In this document: positions 32,532-40,786 of the stretch, one piece after another | How positions within the stretch are numbered: position 1 is the first letter of the stretch | Layout: every line of letters begins with the position of its first letter | Assembly: GCA_946647665.1 (NCBI GenBank) | Contig: CAMPCW010000005.1 | Coordinates: 1 to 43,051 of the forward strand | Origin: an uncultured Caryophanales bacterium | GTDB taxonomy: Bacteria > Bacillota_I > Bacilli_A > RFN20 > CAG-826 | Reading direction: 5' to 3' | Length of the DNA stretch: 43,051 nt | The notes under the pieces: generated by a model | What the model saw: the letters and a program-made list of their open reading frames with translations, nothing else | What the model was told of the DNA's origin: nothing | Database searches by the model: none | Program-made: the position numbers and the translations under genes

Positions 32532-33695
32532 TTATTTCAATATTTTTTTAATCATTTCAACCTTATCTAATTTTTCCCAAGGTAAATCAACATCTGGTCG
32601 ACCAAAATGACCATAGTTAGAAATATCTTGATATCTAAATGTTGGTTTTTTAAGTGAGAAATTTTTAATAATCATTCCAGGGCGACAGTCAAACACTTTA
32701 TGGATCACTTCTAAAATCTTTTCATCTGGATATTTACTAGTTTTAAATGTTTTAACCCCAATACTTAAAGGATAATTAACTCCAATTGCATAAGAGAGTT
32801 GTACTTCTAAACGGTCCGCCACTCCTGCTGCTACTAAGTTTTTAGCGATGTATCTAGCCATATAGGCTCCGCTTCTATCAACTTTAGAAGGATCTTTTCC
32901 TGAGAATGCTCCTCCACCATGGTTTGCAGATCCACCATAAGTATCGACAATTATCTTTCTACCAGTTAATCCAGTATCCCCAGCAGGACCACCTAAAACA
33001 AATCTACCGGTTGGATTAATTAAATATTTGAAGTCAGTATTTAAGCCAAATGATTTAGCAACTTCTTGCATGATGTTTTTATGAATATATTCTTTAAATT
33101 CTTTAAGATCCACATCTTCATCATGTTGCACAGACATTAACATGTTATCGATACGAATATGTTTAGGATCGGTATAGTCGATAGTCACTTGACTCTTCAT
33201 ATCTGGTCTAGCGCCCTTAAAAAGCCCTTTGTGGCGTTTTTCACTAGCATCCCTAACAAGTTTATGGGCAATAGAGATTGCAAGCGGCATATAGCCACTA
33301 GTTTCATTTGTGGCATAGCCAAACATTAAGCCTTGGTCACCTGCCCCTAAATCTTCAGGTTTCTTTTGATTTACTCCTTGATTAATATCAGGAGATTGTT
33401 GTTTGGTCTTATCAACGATTTCAATGGTGTGATAATCACATCCATATTCAGGTTTATCATAGCCAATCTTTCTTAAGACATCTTTAACAATTTGAGGAAT
33501 ATCTACTTTTTCTTTACAAGTGATTTCTCCTCCTACAAGGACAAAATCAGTAGTTGCAAAAGTCTCACAAGCAACGTGGGCATCAGGATCCACTTTTAAA
33601 CACGCATCTAAAACTGCGTCACTAATTTGGTCACATACTTTATCTGGATGACCTTCAGATACTGATTCCGATGTAAATAAGATTTTTTCTTTCAT
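32532..33695 (-). CDS. metK: S-adenosylmethionine synthetase
   Basis: Makes S-adenosylmethionine from methionine and ATP. 387 residues, the standard length. ESVSEGHPDKVCDQISDA at the start binds ATP and Mg; GAGDQGLMFGYA and GGGAFSGKDPSKVDRSGAY are the other two signatures, complete. AGAAGG precedes the ATG. A SAM-I riboswitch with terminator controls it from the leader, so expression should fall when SAM is high. No other methionine genes are in the window. Confidence 0.97.
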   Translation of the reverse strand: MKEKILFTSESVSEGHPDKVCDQISDAVLDACLKVDPDAHVACETFATTDFVLVGGEITCKEKVDIPQIVKDVLRKIGYDKPEYGCDYHTIEIVDKTKQQSPDINQGVNQKKPEDLGAGDQGLMFGYATNETSGYMPLAISIAHKLVRDASEKRHKGLFKGARPDMKSQVTIDYTDPKHIRIDNMLMSVQHDEDVDLKEFKEYIHKNIMQEVAKSFGLNTDFKYLINPTGRFVLGGPAGDTGLTGRKIIVDTYGGSANHGGGAFSGKDPSKVDRSGAYMARYIAKNLVAAGVADRLEVQLSYAIGVNYPLSIGVKTFKTSKYPDEKILEVIHKVFDCRPGMIIKNFSLKKPTFRYQDISNYGHFGRPDVDLPWEKLDKVEMIKKILK

Positions 33696-33710
33696 GATGA
33701 TTACCTTCTA

Positions 33711-33745
33711 TAAAAATAAAACTTCCCCCAGAATTGGGAGAAGTT
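33711..33745 (-). terminator. Riboswitch-controlled terminator before metK
   Basis: Minus-strand stem AACTTCTCCC/GGGGGAAGTT (33745-33736 with 33729-33720, one G-U), followed by TTTTATTTTTAT. The preceding GAGAAG can pair with the same CTTCTC, giving the alternative antiterminator. Confidence 0.85.
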
Positions 33746-33758
33746 ATTTTCTTCTCAA

Positions 33759-33858
33759 CTTATCGATCAAAGTTCTGGGACTTTGCTAAGGAGAGCACTT
33801 ACTCTTCCGAGAGTTGCTATCGTGTTTTTTCATCCTTTTTATCACGATTCTGGATAAG
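33759..33858 (-). promoter_or_regulatory. SAM-I (S-box) riboswitch for metK
   Basis: 100-nt aptamer on the minus strand. P1 is CTTATC/GATAAG (33858-33853 and 33764-33759). The P2 stem ATCGTG/CACGAT encloses the kink-turn element GATGAA. The conserved AGCAAC and GTGC/TCC segments of P3 and a P4 hairpin CAAAG/CTTTG follow, then the final GATAAG. The P2 loop is A-rich and shorter than in the B. subtilis examples. Position before metK and the terminator support the call. Confidence 0.88.
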
Positions 33859-33882
33859 CATTAATATGATATATAAATACTA

Positions 33883-34131
33883 TTATTTATTCAAGTATTG
33901 TTTGATCGCTTGAGCTAATTGATCCGGACAGCTTGTGCCATTTCGACATTGAATCCCGTTAAGACGTTTATAAGCTTCTTCTAGTGGCATGCCTACAAGT
34001 AGAGCTGCTAGACCTTGAGTATTACCTCTACAGCCACGAATAATTTTTACTTGTTGAATGATGCCGTCTTGATGGTCAATAAACATCTCAACTGAACAAG
34101 TACCTTTAGGGTAGTAATGGATAGTCTCCAT
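33883..34131 (-). CDS. TSCPD-domain protein (TIGR03905 type)
   Basis: 82-residue protein of a family named for the TSCPD motif, here GTSCPDQLA near residues 66-74. Four cysteines (GTCS, GCRG, QCRN, SCPD) are conserved in the family and may bind a metal or cluster. The family's function is unknown; a related domain occurs at the end of B12-dependent ribonucleotide reductases. It overlaps the pduL stop as TAATG and is translationally coupled to it. Confidence 0.85.
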   Translation of the reverse strand: METIHYYPKGTCSVEMFIDHQDGIIQQVKIIRGCRGNTQGLAALLVGMPLEEAYKRLNGIQCRNGTSCPDQLAQAIKQYLNK

Positions 34132-34703
34132 TATTTAACAATTCTCCCATAGACTGTTCCAGCGCAGCCAGCTGCGTTACTCTCATCAGTATCGATATGC
34201 ATTGCTAAAGCAAAATCTTCTCTAACTCTCACTACAACATCACCGAAGATTAAGCTTCTACCTGGATTATCAACTTCAACTTTAACGATTTCTCCGTTTT
34301 TAACACCGAATTCTTCAGCATCTTTTGGAGTCATATGAATATGTCTTTTAGCAACGATGCAGCCTTCGCTTAATTCCACTTCTCCAGCAGGACCCACTAA
34401 TTTAATAGCTGGGGAACCTGCTAAATCGCCAGATTCTCTAACCACTGCAGGAACACCTAAGGTTCTAGCATCAGTAGCAGAGACTTCTACTTGTCCAGCT
34501 TTTCTAAATGGTCCAAGAATTGAGACATTAGGAATAGTCTTTTTAGGTCCAACAATGTCTAATCTAGAAAAAGAGACAAATTGACCTGGTTGAGATAAAG
34601 GTGCTCTGACTTCGAGTTTAGCATCATCACCAAATAAAACCTTAAATTGTTCTTCAGTGACGTGAATATGACGTGCACTAGTTTCCACTAATATTTCTTT
34701 CAT
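34131..34703 (-). CDS. pduL: Phosphate acyltransferase PduL-type
   Basis: Interconverts acyl-CoA and acyl phosphate (acetyl or propionyl), feeding acetate kinase for ATP. 190 residues with two PTAC domains; zinc-binding histidines are in SARHIHVT near residue 10-14 and KRHIHMTPKDAEEFG near 119-133. No microcompartment genes or encapsulation peptide are visible, so it probably acts as the general cytosolic phosphotransacetylase in place of Pta, as in many Firmicutes. AGAAGGT precedes the ATG. It forms an operon with the TSCPD gene. Confidence 0.92.
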   Translation of the reverse strand: MKEILVETSARHIHVTEEQFKVLFGDDAKLEVRAPLSQPGQFVSFSRLDIVGPKKTIPNVSILGPFRKAGQVEVSATDARTLGVPAVVRESGDLAGSPAIKLVGPAGEVELSEGCIVAKRHIHMTPKDAEEFGVKNGEIVKVEVDNPGRSLIFGDVVVRVREDFALAMHIDTDESNAAGCAGTVYGRIVK

Positions 34704-34761
34704 TTTTGTATACCTTCTTTATAGCGATACATATTTTAACAAATATAAGACTAAAAATCAC

Positions 34762-34790
34762 TTGTCTTTTATCATTATTTTTCTTACAAT
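34762..34790 (+). promoter_or_regulatory. Promoter of tRNA-Leu(GAG)
   Basis: TTGTCT (34762-34767), 17-base spacer, TACAAT (34785-34790), about 19 bases before the tRNA. Confidence 0.7.
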
Positions 34791-34809
34791 AATCAAGCAA
34801 CTTGAAAAT

Positions 34810-34894
34810 GCGCAGGTGGCGGAACTGGTAGACGCGTACGTTTGAGGGGCGTATATCGCAAGATGTGTGAGTTCGATTCTCATCCCGCGCACCA
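34810..34894 (+). tRNA. tRNA-Leu (GAG)
   Basis: Class II tRNA with long variable arm (TATCGCAAGATGTG region). Anticodon loop TTGAGGG gives GAG. CCA is encoded. The acceptor stem GCGCAGG/CCCGCGC has an A5-C68 mismatch, also seen in the tRNA-Leu at 42902. Confidence 0.95.
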
Positions 34895-34903
34895 TTAGAT
34901 TGT

Positions 34904-34933
34904 TACAGTACACTATGTGTACTGTATTTTTTT
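34904..34933 (+). terminator. Terminator after tRNA-Leu
   Basis: Perfect 10-bp stem TACAGTACAC/GTGTACTGTA (34904-34913 and 34917-34926), loop TAT, followed by TTTTTTT. Confidence 0.9.
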
Positions 34934-34961
34934 ACATTTTTAGTAAATATTTATATACTCT

Positions 34962-35083
34962 TATAGCATATAATGCTATAATATAGACATAGAAAGATCA
35001 TAAGGATCTTCTTAGATATTGAAGGGTGTAAATGAGGATAGGATTGATGAAATCCTTATTTTACTTTCTATAGAAATAGGAGG
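34962..35083 (+). promoter_or_regulatory. Promoter palindrome and folded leader of the RhuM/PLD gene
   Basis: Inverted repeat TATAGCAT-ATA-ATGCTATA (34962-34980) covers a TATAAT; a second TATAAT at 34977-34982 predicts a start at 34989. From exactly that point ATAGAAAG (34989-34996) pairs with CTTTCTAT (35064-35071). Inside are GATC/GATC (34996-34999 with 35005-35008) and AGGATT/AATCCT (35040-35045 with 35051-35056). AGGAGG at 35078-35083 follows directly. This could be self-regulation by operator, by leader RNA, or both. Confidence 0.5.
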
Positions 35084-35088
35084 TCCAT

Positions 35089-36300
35089 ATGGACAATTTT
35101 AAAATTATCAAATTTACAGACAGAGATATTTCTCTTGATGTAAAAGTGTCTGTCGAAGACGGCACTATCTGGCTATCCGCTAATGAGATGGCCACACTCT
35201 TTAATGTTGCGGTAACAACAATAAGAAGAATTATTAAATCAACCTACAATGTTTATAACACTACCAAAAGTGCAATAAGTGCAAAAAATGCATCTTTTGC
35301 ATCTATGGTTGTACGTTCAGCAAAGAAAAAGCCTTTAATATTATATGGTTTTAATGTCATCAAAACATTAGGCATGAGATTTAATAAAGATACCGTTGAA
35401 AAACTAGAATCTTTTGTTAACGAATCATTTAGAATAAAAGAAAACCACAATATCATTATTTATAATAATGGTTCATTATCTCTAGATGTCACAATCTCGC
35501 CAAAAGAAGAAACGGTTTGGCTTACTCAAGTTCAAATATCACTACTATTTGAGACAACCGTAAGCAATATTTCAATACACATAAAAAACATTCTTAGCGA
35601 TAATGAGTTAGATTCTGATTCAGTTATTAAGGATTTCTTAAGTACTGCCCAAGATAATAAGCAATATTTAGTGAGGCAATATAACCTAGATATGATATTA
35701 GCAATCGGGTATAGAATCAAAGGCAAAAGAGCAATAGAATTTAGAAAATGGGTGTCTAATGTCTTAAAAGAATACATGATCAAAGGGTACGCTATTAACG
35801 AAAATAGAGCGATAATTACTGCTGATAATTTCCTAAGACTTGAAAATGAGATTTATAGTTTAAAAAACAAAATTGAAAACATCGTAAAAGACAATTCTTA
35901 CGCAAAAGAGAAAATTGTTTTCAAAGGAGAAGTGTTCGATGCATATGAATTAATATCTTCGATTGTTTCTAAAGCGAATGAAAAAATAATAATCATTGAT
36001 CCATATTTCGATTATCAAAGCTTGATTTTTTTGAAAAAAGTATCTCCTAAAGTTAACAGAATAATTTATAAATCTCGCTATTCAACTTTATCAATTGAAG
36101 AAATAAATAAATTTATCATCCAATATGGAAAAATCACAGTAATCGATAATAATGATTTCCATGATCGTTTTATAATAATTGATGATAAAGAATGTTACTC
36201 CATTGGTTCATCATTAAATTATGCCGGAACTAAGACATTTGGAATAATAAAAATTGAAACAAAAGAACTTGTTGAATCAATATTATCTCATCTTAACTAA
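35089..36300 (+). CDS. RhuM-family protein fused to a phospholipase D-like domain
   Basis: 403 residues. Residues 1-115 look like a diverged copy of the RhuM N-terminal DNA-binding half (SVEDGTIWLSANEMATLFNV, then KPLILYGFNVIKTLGMRF). Residues about 125-265 are a full RhuM region (EETVWLTQVQISLLFETTVSNISIHIKNIL, YNLDMILAIGYRIKGKR, EYMIKGYAINE). A coiled-coil link leads to a C-terminal domain (about 300-400) with IIIDPYFD and HDRFIIIDDKECYSIGSSLN, a phospholipase D/nuclease-like His-x-(K/R)-x4-Asp site with Arg in place of Lys. RhuM proteins are accessory genes named from a Salmonella pathogenicity island; the fusion suggests a DNA-binding nuclease-like defence or toxin role, which is inference. 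AGGAGG precedes the ATG. Confidence 0.85.
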   Translation: MDNFKIIKFTDRDISLDVKVSVEDGTIWLSANEMATLFNVAVTTIRRIIKSTYNVYNTTKSAISAKNASFASMVVRSAKKKPLILYGFNVIKTLGMRFNKDTVEKLESFVNESFRIKENHNIIIYNNGSLSLDVTISPKEETVWLTQVQISLLFETTVSNISIHIKNILSDNELDSDSVIKDFLSTAQDNKQYLVRQYNLDMILAIGYRIKGKRAIEFRKWVSNVLKEYMIKGYAINENRAIITADNFLRLENEIYSLKNKIENIVKDNSYAKEKIVFKGEVFDAYELISSIVSKANEKIIIIDPYFDYQSLIFLKKVSPKVNRIIYKSRYSTLSIEEINKFIIQYGKITVIDNNDFHDRFIIIDDKECYSIGSSLNYAGTKTFGIIKIETKELVESILSHLN

Positions 36301-36303
36301 AGT

Positions 36304-36338
36304 AAAAGCGCAGGTCATTCAAATCCTGCGCTTTTCTT
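36304..36338. terminator. Terminator of the RhuM/PLD gene, usable from both sides
   Basis: 11-bp stem AAAAGCGCAGG/CCTGCGCTTTT (36304-36314 and 36325-36335) with T-rich flanks on both strands; it also closes the convergent oligopeptidase gene. Confidence 0.9.
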
Positions 36339-36342
36339 ATTT

Positions 36343-38052
36343 TTAGAACTTTGATGTATCAAACTCTTTAAGAACTTTAAGAAGTGGGTGAATATTTTTC
36401 TTCACATTTCCTTCTTCAAACGGATTTCTTAAATGTACTTTTTCTAGTAGTCCAGTAAATGGTAACGTTCCACCTAATTTACAGAGTTTAACATATTTCT
36501 TCCAAGCTTTTTCGTGGTTCTTAAGATCTTCCGCTAAGAATTGGAAGGCCACGACTTGAGCTAAAGTGTAATCAATGTAATAGAATGGAGTTCCAAAGAC
36601 ATGAGATTGCCTCATCCATCTAGTACCTTTATTCATAGTTGGACAATAGTCATATCTAGAATGTGGAAGATTGATAGATTCAATTTCCTTATATTTGGCG
36701 CATCTTTCTTCATGTGTAGCGTTAGGATGCTCATAGACCCAGTGTTGGAATTCATCAATGGTGATGCCATAAGGTAAGAATTCAATCGCATCACATAAAT
36801 GTGAATATTTATATTTTTCTGCATCCTTGCCAAAGAATAAATTCATATAAGGCCAAGTAAAGAATTCCATACTCATAGAGTGGATTTCACAGCTCTCTAA
36901 AGTTGGATTTTGATATTCTGGAATTTTAATTCCACTACTGAGGTAAGCTTGGAAAGCGTGACCTCCTTCGTGGCAAAGAACATTAACATCCCCTTCAGTG
37001 CCGTTAAAGTTAGAGAAGATAAATGGAGTTTTATATTCTGAGAAATAAGTGCAATATCCTCCAGGAGCTTTACCGGCTCTAGCGTCTAAATCCATTAAAT
37101 GATTATTAATCATTAAATTAATGAAATCAGCGGATTCTTTTGACATTTTTTCATACATTGTTTTGGCGTGTCCAACTAAAACTTTAGAATCACCAACTGG
37201 AGTTGGATTACCACTTAAGAATTTAAGATTATAGTCAAATGATTGAGGGTCTTTAATTCCTAATCCTTTCATTTGCGCTTTATATAATTTTTGAGCAATA
37301 GGAACAACTTCTTGTCTAATTTGGTCTCTATAACCTTTCACCATTTTGGCGTTATAGTCGGTTCTACCTAAACGGATATAGCCAAGTTCAACAAAGTTTT
37401 TATAGCCAAGTTTTTTAGCCATGCCGTCTCTTAAATGGACTAATTTATCATAGATATCGGCGATTTCTTTTTCGTGTTCGCCCATCCATTTATCCATAGC
37501 GATACTAGCTTCTTTTCTAGTTTCTCTATCTTTATCGGACATAAATTTTCCAAGTTGAGACAAGTTATAAACTTGGCCTCTAAATTCAATTTGAGCAGTT
37601 CCTAAGACTTCATCATATTTAGATGTAAGTTTATTTTCTTCAATTAAATCAGGGATGATTTTTGGATCAAAAGACTTTTGATTATTTTCAAAAATCTTAA
37701 AAAGATATTTGCCGTATAACTTTTCTAAATCTTTACGATATTTAGCTTTTAAAAGAATCTTTTCAAATTCATTGGAGTATTTAGAAAATACTGGGCTAAG
37801 TTCATCCACTTTATCTTGAGCGTTCTTATAGATTTTATTTCTTGTATCTAAAGAATATCTAACTGAAATAACTCCAACATCAGTAGAAAGTTCAGACATA
37901 TATTTATTCCAGTGTTTCACTGCAAGTTTCGCGGTAAGGGCACTACCACATTCTTCTAAATCTTTGATTAAAGATTCCATCTTGTTGATGGTTCTTTTTT
38001 CAGTAGGTACCCTTAAAGGGTATTCTTCAAATTTTAAGTTTTTATCTTTCAT
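36343..38052 (-). CDS. pepF: M3-family oligoendopeptidase F
   Basis: Cytoplasmic zinc peptidase that cuts peptides of about 5-20 residues. 569 residues, in the M3B range. The zinc site is CHEGGHAFQ (His-Glu-x-x-His) near residue 364, with the third ligand Glu in ESCEIHSMSMEFF about 25 residues later. Substrate-binding Tyr/His residues lie in the conserved HVFGTPFYYIDY block. AAGGAG precedes the ATG. It lies 12 bases after gpmI on the same strand and is likely co-transcribed with it. Confidence 0.93.
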   Translation of the reverse strand: MKDKNLKFEEYPLRVPTEKRTINKMESLIKDLEECGSALTAKLAVKHWNKYMSELSTDVGVISVRYSLDTRNKIYKNAQDKVDELSPVFSKYSNEFEKILLKAKYRKDLEKLYGKYLFKIFENNQKSFDPKIIPDLIEENKLTSKYDEVLGTAQIEFRGQVYNLSQLGKFMSDKDRETRKEASIAMDKWMGEHEKEIADIYDKLVHLRDGMAKKLGYKNFVELGYIRLGRTDYNAKMVKGYRDQIRQEVVPIAQKLYKAQMKGLGIKDPQSFDYNLKFLSGNPTPVGDSKVLVGHAKTMYEKMSKESADFINLMINNHLMDLDARAGKAPGGYCTYFSEYKTPFIFSNFNGTEGDVNVLCHEGGHAFQAYLSSGIKIPEYQNPTLESCEIHSMSMEFFTWPYMNLFFGKDAEKYKYSHLCDAIEFLPYGITIDEFQHWVYEHPNATHEERCAKYKEIESINLPHSRYDYCPTMNKGTRWMRQSHVFGTPFYYIDYTLAQVVAFQFLAEDLKNHEKAWKKYVKLCKLGGTLPFTGLLEKVHLRNPFEEGNVKKNIHPLLKVLKEFDTSKF

Positions 38053-38063
38053 CGATAATCTCC

Positions 38064-39671
38064 TTATTTTTCAATTAATGACACGCCTGTCATTTCTTTT
38101 GGCTGCTCTACTCCAAGTAATTCTAAAATAGTTGGAGCAATATCCGCTAACTTGCCTTCTTTTTGTCTAAGTTTTAAACCAACTCTATTAATGCAGAATG
38201 GCACTAAGTTAGTGGTATGGGCAGTCATTGGTTTACCATTTTCATCTAGGATTTCTTCGGCGTTACCATGGTCTGCGGTCACTAATAAAGTTCCACCATT
38301 TTCATCGCACCATTTGATGATTTCACCAACGCAGTAGTCAACTGTCTCCACTGCTTTAACACAAGCATCATGAACTGCAGTATGACCAACCATATCGCAG
38401 TTAGCGAAATTTAAGATAACCACATCTAAATCATGTTTATTTAATTCTTTAAGTAAAGCTTCAAGCACTAATGGTGCGCTCATTTCTGGTTGCATATCAT
38501 AAGTAGGAACTTTTGGAGAGTTAATTAAGACTCTTCTACATCCTTTAAGTTCAGGTCTTTCTACTCCATCAAAATTCATAGTTCCATCAAAGAAGAAGGT
38601 AACATGCGCGTATTTTTCAGTTTCCGCAATTCTTAATTGAGTAAATCCTTGATCGGCTAAATATTGACCTAAGATGTTATTTAATTTTTGTGGTTCAAAA
38701 GCAATCACACCCTTAACACTGTCGGCATATTTCATAGTGCAAACATAGAAAATGTTCTTTAAAGGATGAGCAGGTTTATAAGGTTTCCATGCTAAAGAGC
38801 CATCCTCTTTTTTAAGAGGGTTTTCATAGAAGTTTGGATTAGTAAATAAGGTAGAAATTTGAATCGCTCTATCTGGACGATAATTCATAAAGATAATCGC
38901 ATCATTATCAGAGATTCTTCCATCTACTTTACTGTTATAGTGAGGAATTAAAAATTCATCACTACTAGCCTTACCTAATTTTGGTAATTCTTCGTTATAT
39001 TCATATTTAAAGAAGTCATGATAATCATCAAAACTTGGTCCGTCGTGATCCACCATTAAACGATAATGCACATCAACACGGTCCATGTTTTTATCTCTAT
39101 CCATTCCCCAATATCTACCACCTATATCGGCAATATGACCAAAATGTAATTCATCCATTTTCTTTTGAATCATATCAACATATTTAACACCAGCTTGTGG
39201 ATCGACATCTCTTCCATCCATAAAGCAGTGCATGTAGACATCATCTAATCCACTTTTAGCGGCAAGTTCAATGATTGCTAAAATGTGATTAATGTGAGAG
39301 TGAACTCCTCCATCACTAACTAAACCAAAGATGTGTAACTTTGAGTGATGTTTTTTCGCGTGTTCAATGGCAGCTAAATATTTCTCGTTTTTGAAGAAGT
39401 CACCATCTTTAATCGACTTATTGATAAGGGTTAAAGATTGATAAACAATTCTTCCTGCTCCCATATTCATGTGTCCGACTTCTGAATTACCCATTTGTCC
39501 ATCAGGAAGTCCGACATATTCTCCAGAAGCATTAATTTCTGTATAAGAATATTTCTTAAAATAAGCATCTAGATTTGGCTTTTTGGCATCGTAAACAGCA
39601 TTGCCAACTGGGTTATGTCTAATTCCATAACCATCCATGATGCAAAGAATAACTGGTTTTTTATTTTCCAT
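38064..39671 (-). CDS. gpmI: Cofactor-independent phosphoglycerate mutase
   Basis: Interconverts 3- and 2-phosphoglycerate in glycolysis using two Mn ions. An in-frame TTG lies at 39689, but the ATG at 39671 is chosen because AAAGGA stands just upstream of it and would be coding otherwise. That gives 535 residues, slightly longer than the usual 510. Motifs in order: MDGYG (metal), QMGNSEVGH with the phosphoserine nucleophile, SDGGVHSH, MDGRDV, RPDRAIQ and TADHGNAEE (metal). First gene of a unit with pepF. Confidence 0.95.
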   Translation of the reverse strand: MENKKPVILCIMDGYGIRHNPVGNAVYDAKKPNLDAYFKKYSYTEINASGEYVGLPDGQMGNSEVGHMNMGAGRIVYQSLTLINKSIKDGDFFKNEKYLAAIEHAKKHHSKLHIFGLVSDGGVHSHINHILAIIELAAKSGLDDVYMHCFMDGRDVDPQAGVKYVDMIQKKMDELHFGHIADIGGRYWGMDRDKNMDRVDVHYRLMVDHDGPSFDDYHDFFKYEYNEELPKLGKASSDEFLIPHYNSKVDGRISDNDAIIFMNYRPDRAIQISTLFTNPNFYENPLKKEDGSLAWKPYKPAHPLKNIFYVCTMKYADSVKGVIAFEPQKLNNILGQYLADQGFTQLRIAETEKYAHVTFFFDGTMNFDGVERPELKGCRRVLINSPKVPTYDMQPEMSAPLVLEALLKELNKHDLDVVILNFANCDMVGHTAVHDACVKAVETVDYCVGEIIKWCDENGGTLLVTADHGNAEEILDENGKPMTAHTTNLVPFCINRVGLKLRQKEGKLADIAPTILELLGVEQPKEMTGVSLIEK

Positions 39672-39698
39672 AATATTTGTCCTTTCCAAGGCGATATA

Positions 39699-39727
39699 AT
39701 TGTAAAAGAAAATTTATTTTCTCTCAA
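39699..39727 (-). promoter_or_regulatory. Promoter of gpmI
   Basis: Minus strand: TTGAGA (39722-39727), 17-base spacer, TACAAT (39699-39704), about 28 bases before the ATG. Confidence 0.75.
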
Positions 39728-39825
39728 GCAATATACTCAACAAAAAGAAATAATAATTAATTAGCGTTATAAAATTACCACTATTTTTTAGTGCTAGTAG
39801 GGTAATACTGTTAAAAAATGAAGAT

Positions 39826-39854
39826 TTGACCTATATTATCTTTCGTGATAATAT
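39826..39854 (+). promoter_or_regulatory. Promoter of the HAD gene
   Basis: TTGACC (39826-39831), exact 17-base spacer, TAATAT (39849-39854), about 18 bases before the ATG. Confidence 0.75.
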
Positions 39855-39872
39855 ACCTAACGAGGTAAAATT

Positions 39873-40703
39873 ATGGCCAAACCAATATTAGGAATCATGT
39901 ATGACTTTGATAAAACATTGTCCACTACTGATATGCAAAATTATTCCTTTATTCCGATGGTGGGAATGACTCCAGAAGAATTCTGGGGCGCAACCGGTGA
40001 ATTTAGTGAAAAATCAGGATGTGAAAGAATACTTTCATACATGTATATGATGATTGCAAAAGCAAAAGAAAAAGGAATCAAACTTACCCGTGAAGTTTTA
40101 AGAGAATGCGGTAAGTCGATTAAATACCATCCAGGAGTCTCAACTTGGTTTACAAGAATTAACGAATATGGAAAGCAAAAAGGGGTTAAGGTTGAACACT
40201 ATTTAGTCTCTAGCGGAACTAAAGAGATTTTAGAAGGGTGCTCAATCTATGACTGCTTCACCAATGTATATGGGTGTGAATTCTATTATGAAAACGGTGT
40301 GCCTGTGTGGCCAAAACTTGCGATTAACTACACCCAAAAAACTCAATTCTTCTTCAGAATCGCTAAAGGAGTTACTGATGTAAGAGACGATAATGCTGTT
40401 AACGAAAAAAATAGAGATGGCTTAAGAATTCCATACACCAATATTGCTTATATCGGAGATGGAATGACTGATGTTGCTTGCATGACCTTGGTCAACAAAA
40501 ATAAAGGTTACTCAATCGGTGTCTATACCGAAGACAACAAAGAAAAAGTCGCTCAAATTAGAAAAGATCAAAGATGTAAATTTGTCGTTAAAGCAGATTA
40601 TTCAAAAGACTCCGATATGGAAAAAGTCTTTAAATTAATTATCGATGACATCGCAACAAGAGCGGATCTCGAAGCTAAAGAACTCGCTTTAGCGAACAAA
40701 TAA
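39873..40703 (+). CDS. HAD-superfamily phosphatase
   Basis: Cytoplasmic phosphohydrolase of 276 residues. HAD motif I is FDKTLSTTD (Asp nucleophile; the second acidic position is Lys-Thr rather than the common Asp-x-Thr, as DFDKT), motif II is VSSGTKE, motif III Lys probably lies in NYTQKTQFFFRI, and motif IV is GDGMTDVAC. The cap is a helical insert (about 30-110). Substrate unknown; resemblance is to phosphoserine-phosphatase-like proteins. AGGT lies just before the ATG. It is monocistronic, with its own promoter and terminator. Confidence 0.87.
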   Translation: MAKPILGIMYDFDKTLSTTDMQNYSFIPMVGMTPEEFWGATGEFSEKSGCERILSYMYMMIAKAKEKGIKLTREVLRECGKSIKYHPGVSTWFTRINEYGKQKGVKVEHYLVSSGTKEILEGCSIYDCFTNVYGCEFYYENGVPVWPKLAINYTQKTQFFFRIAKGVTDVRDDNAVNEKNRDGLRIPYTNIAYIGDGMTDVACMTLVNKNKGYSIGVYTEDNKEKVAQIRKDQRCKFVVKADYSKDSDMEKVFKLIIDDIATRADLEAKELALANK

Positions 40704-40718
40704 AGACAAAATAAAATT

Positions 40719-40749
40719 AATAGACCGAATAAAATTGGTCTATTTTTTT
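40719..40749 (+). terminator. Terminator of the HAD gene
   Basis: Stem AATAGACC/GGTCTATT (40719-40726 and 40737-40744) followed by TTTTTTA. Confidence 0.88.
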
Positions 40750-40786
40750 ATACATTTTTAAATATGAGAGTGATACATTAATATGT

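Noticed and set aside
34131-34703. Bacterial microcompartment locus suggested by PduL
   Set aside because: No shell proteins or encapsulation tail are present; it pairs only with the TSCPD gene.
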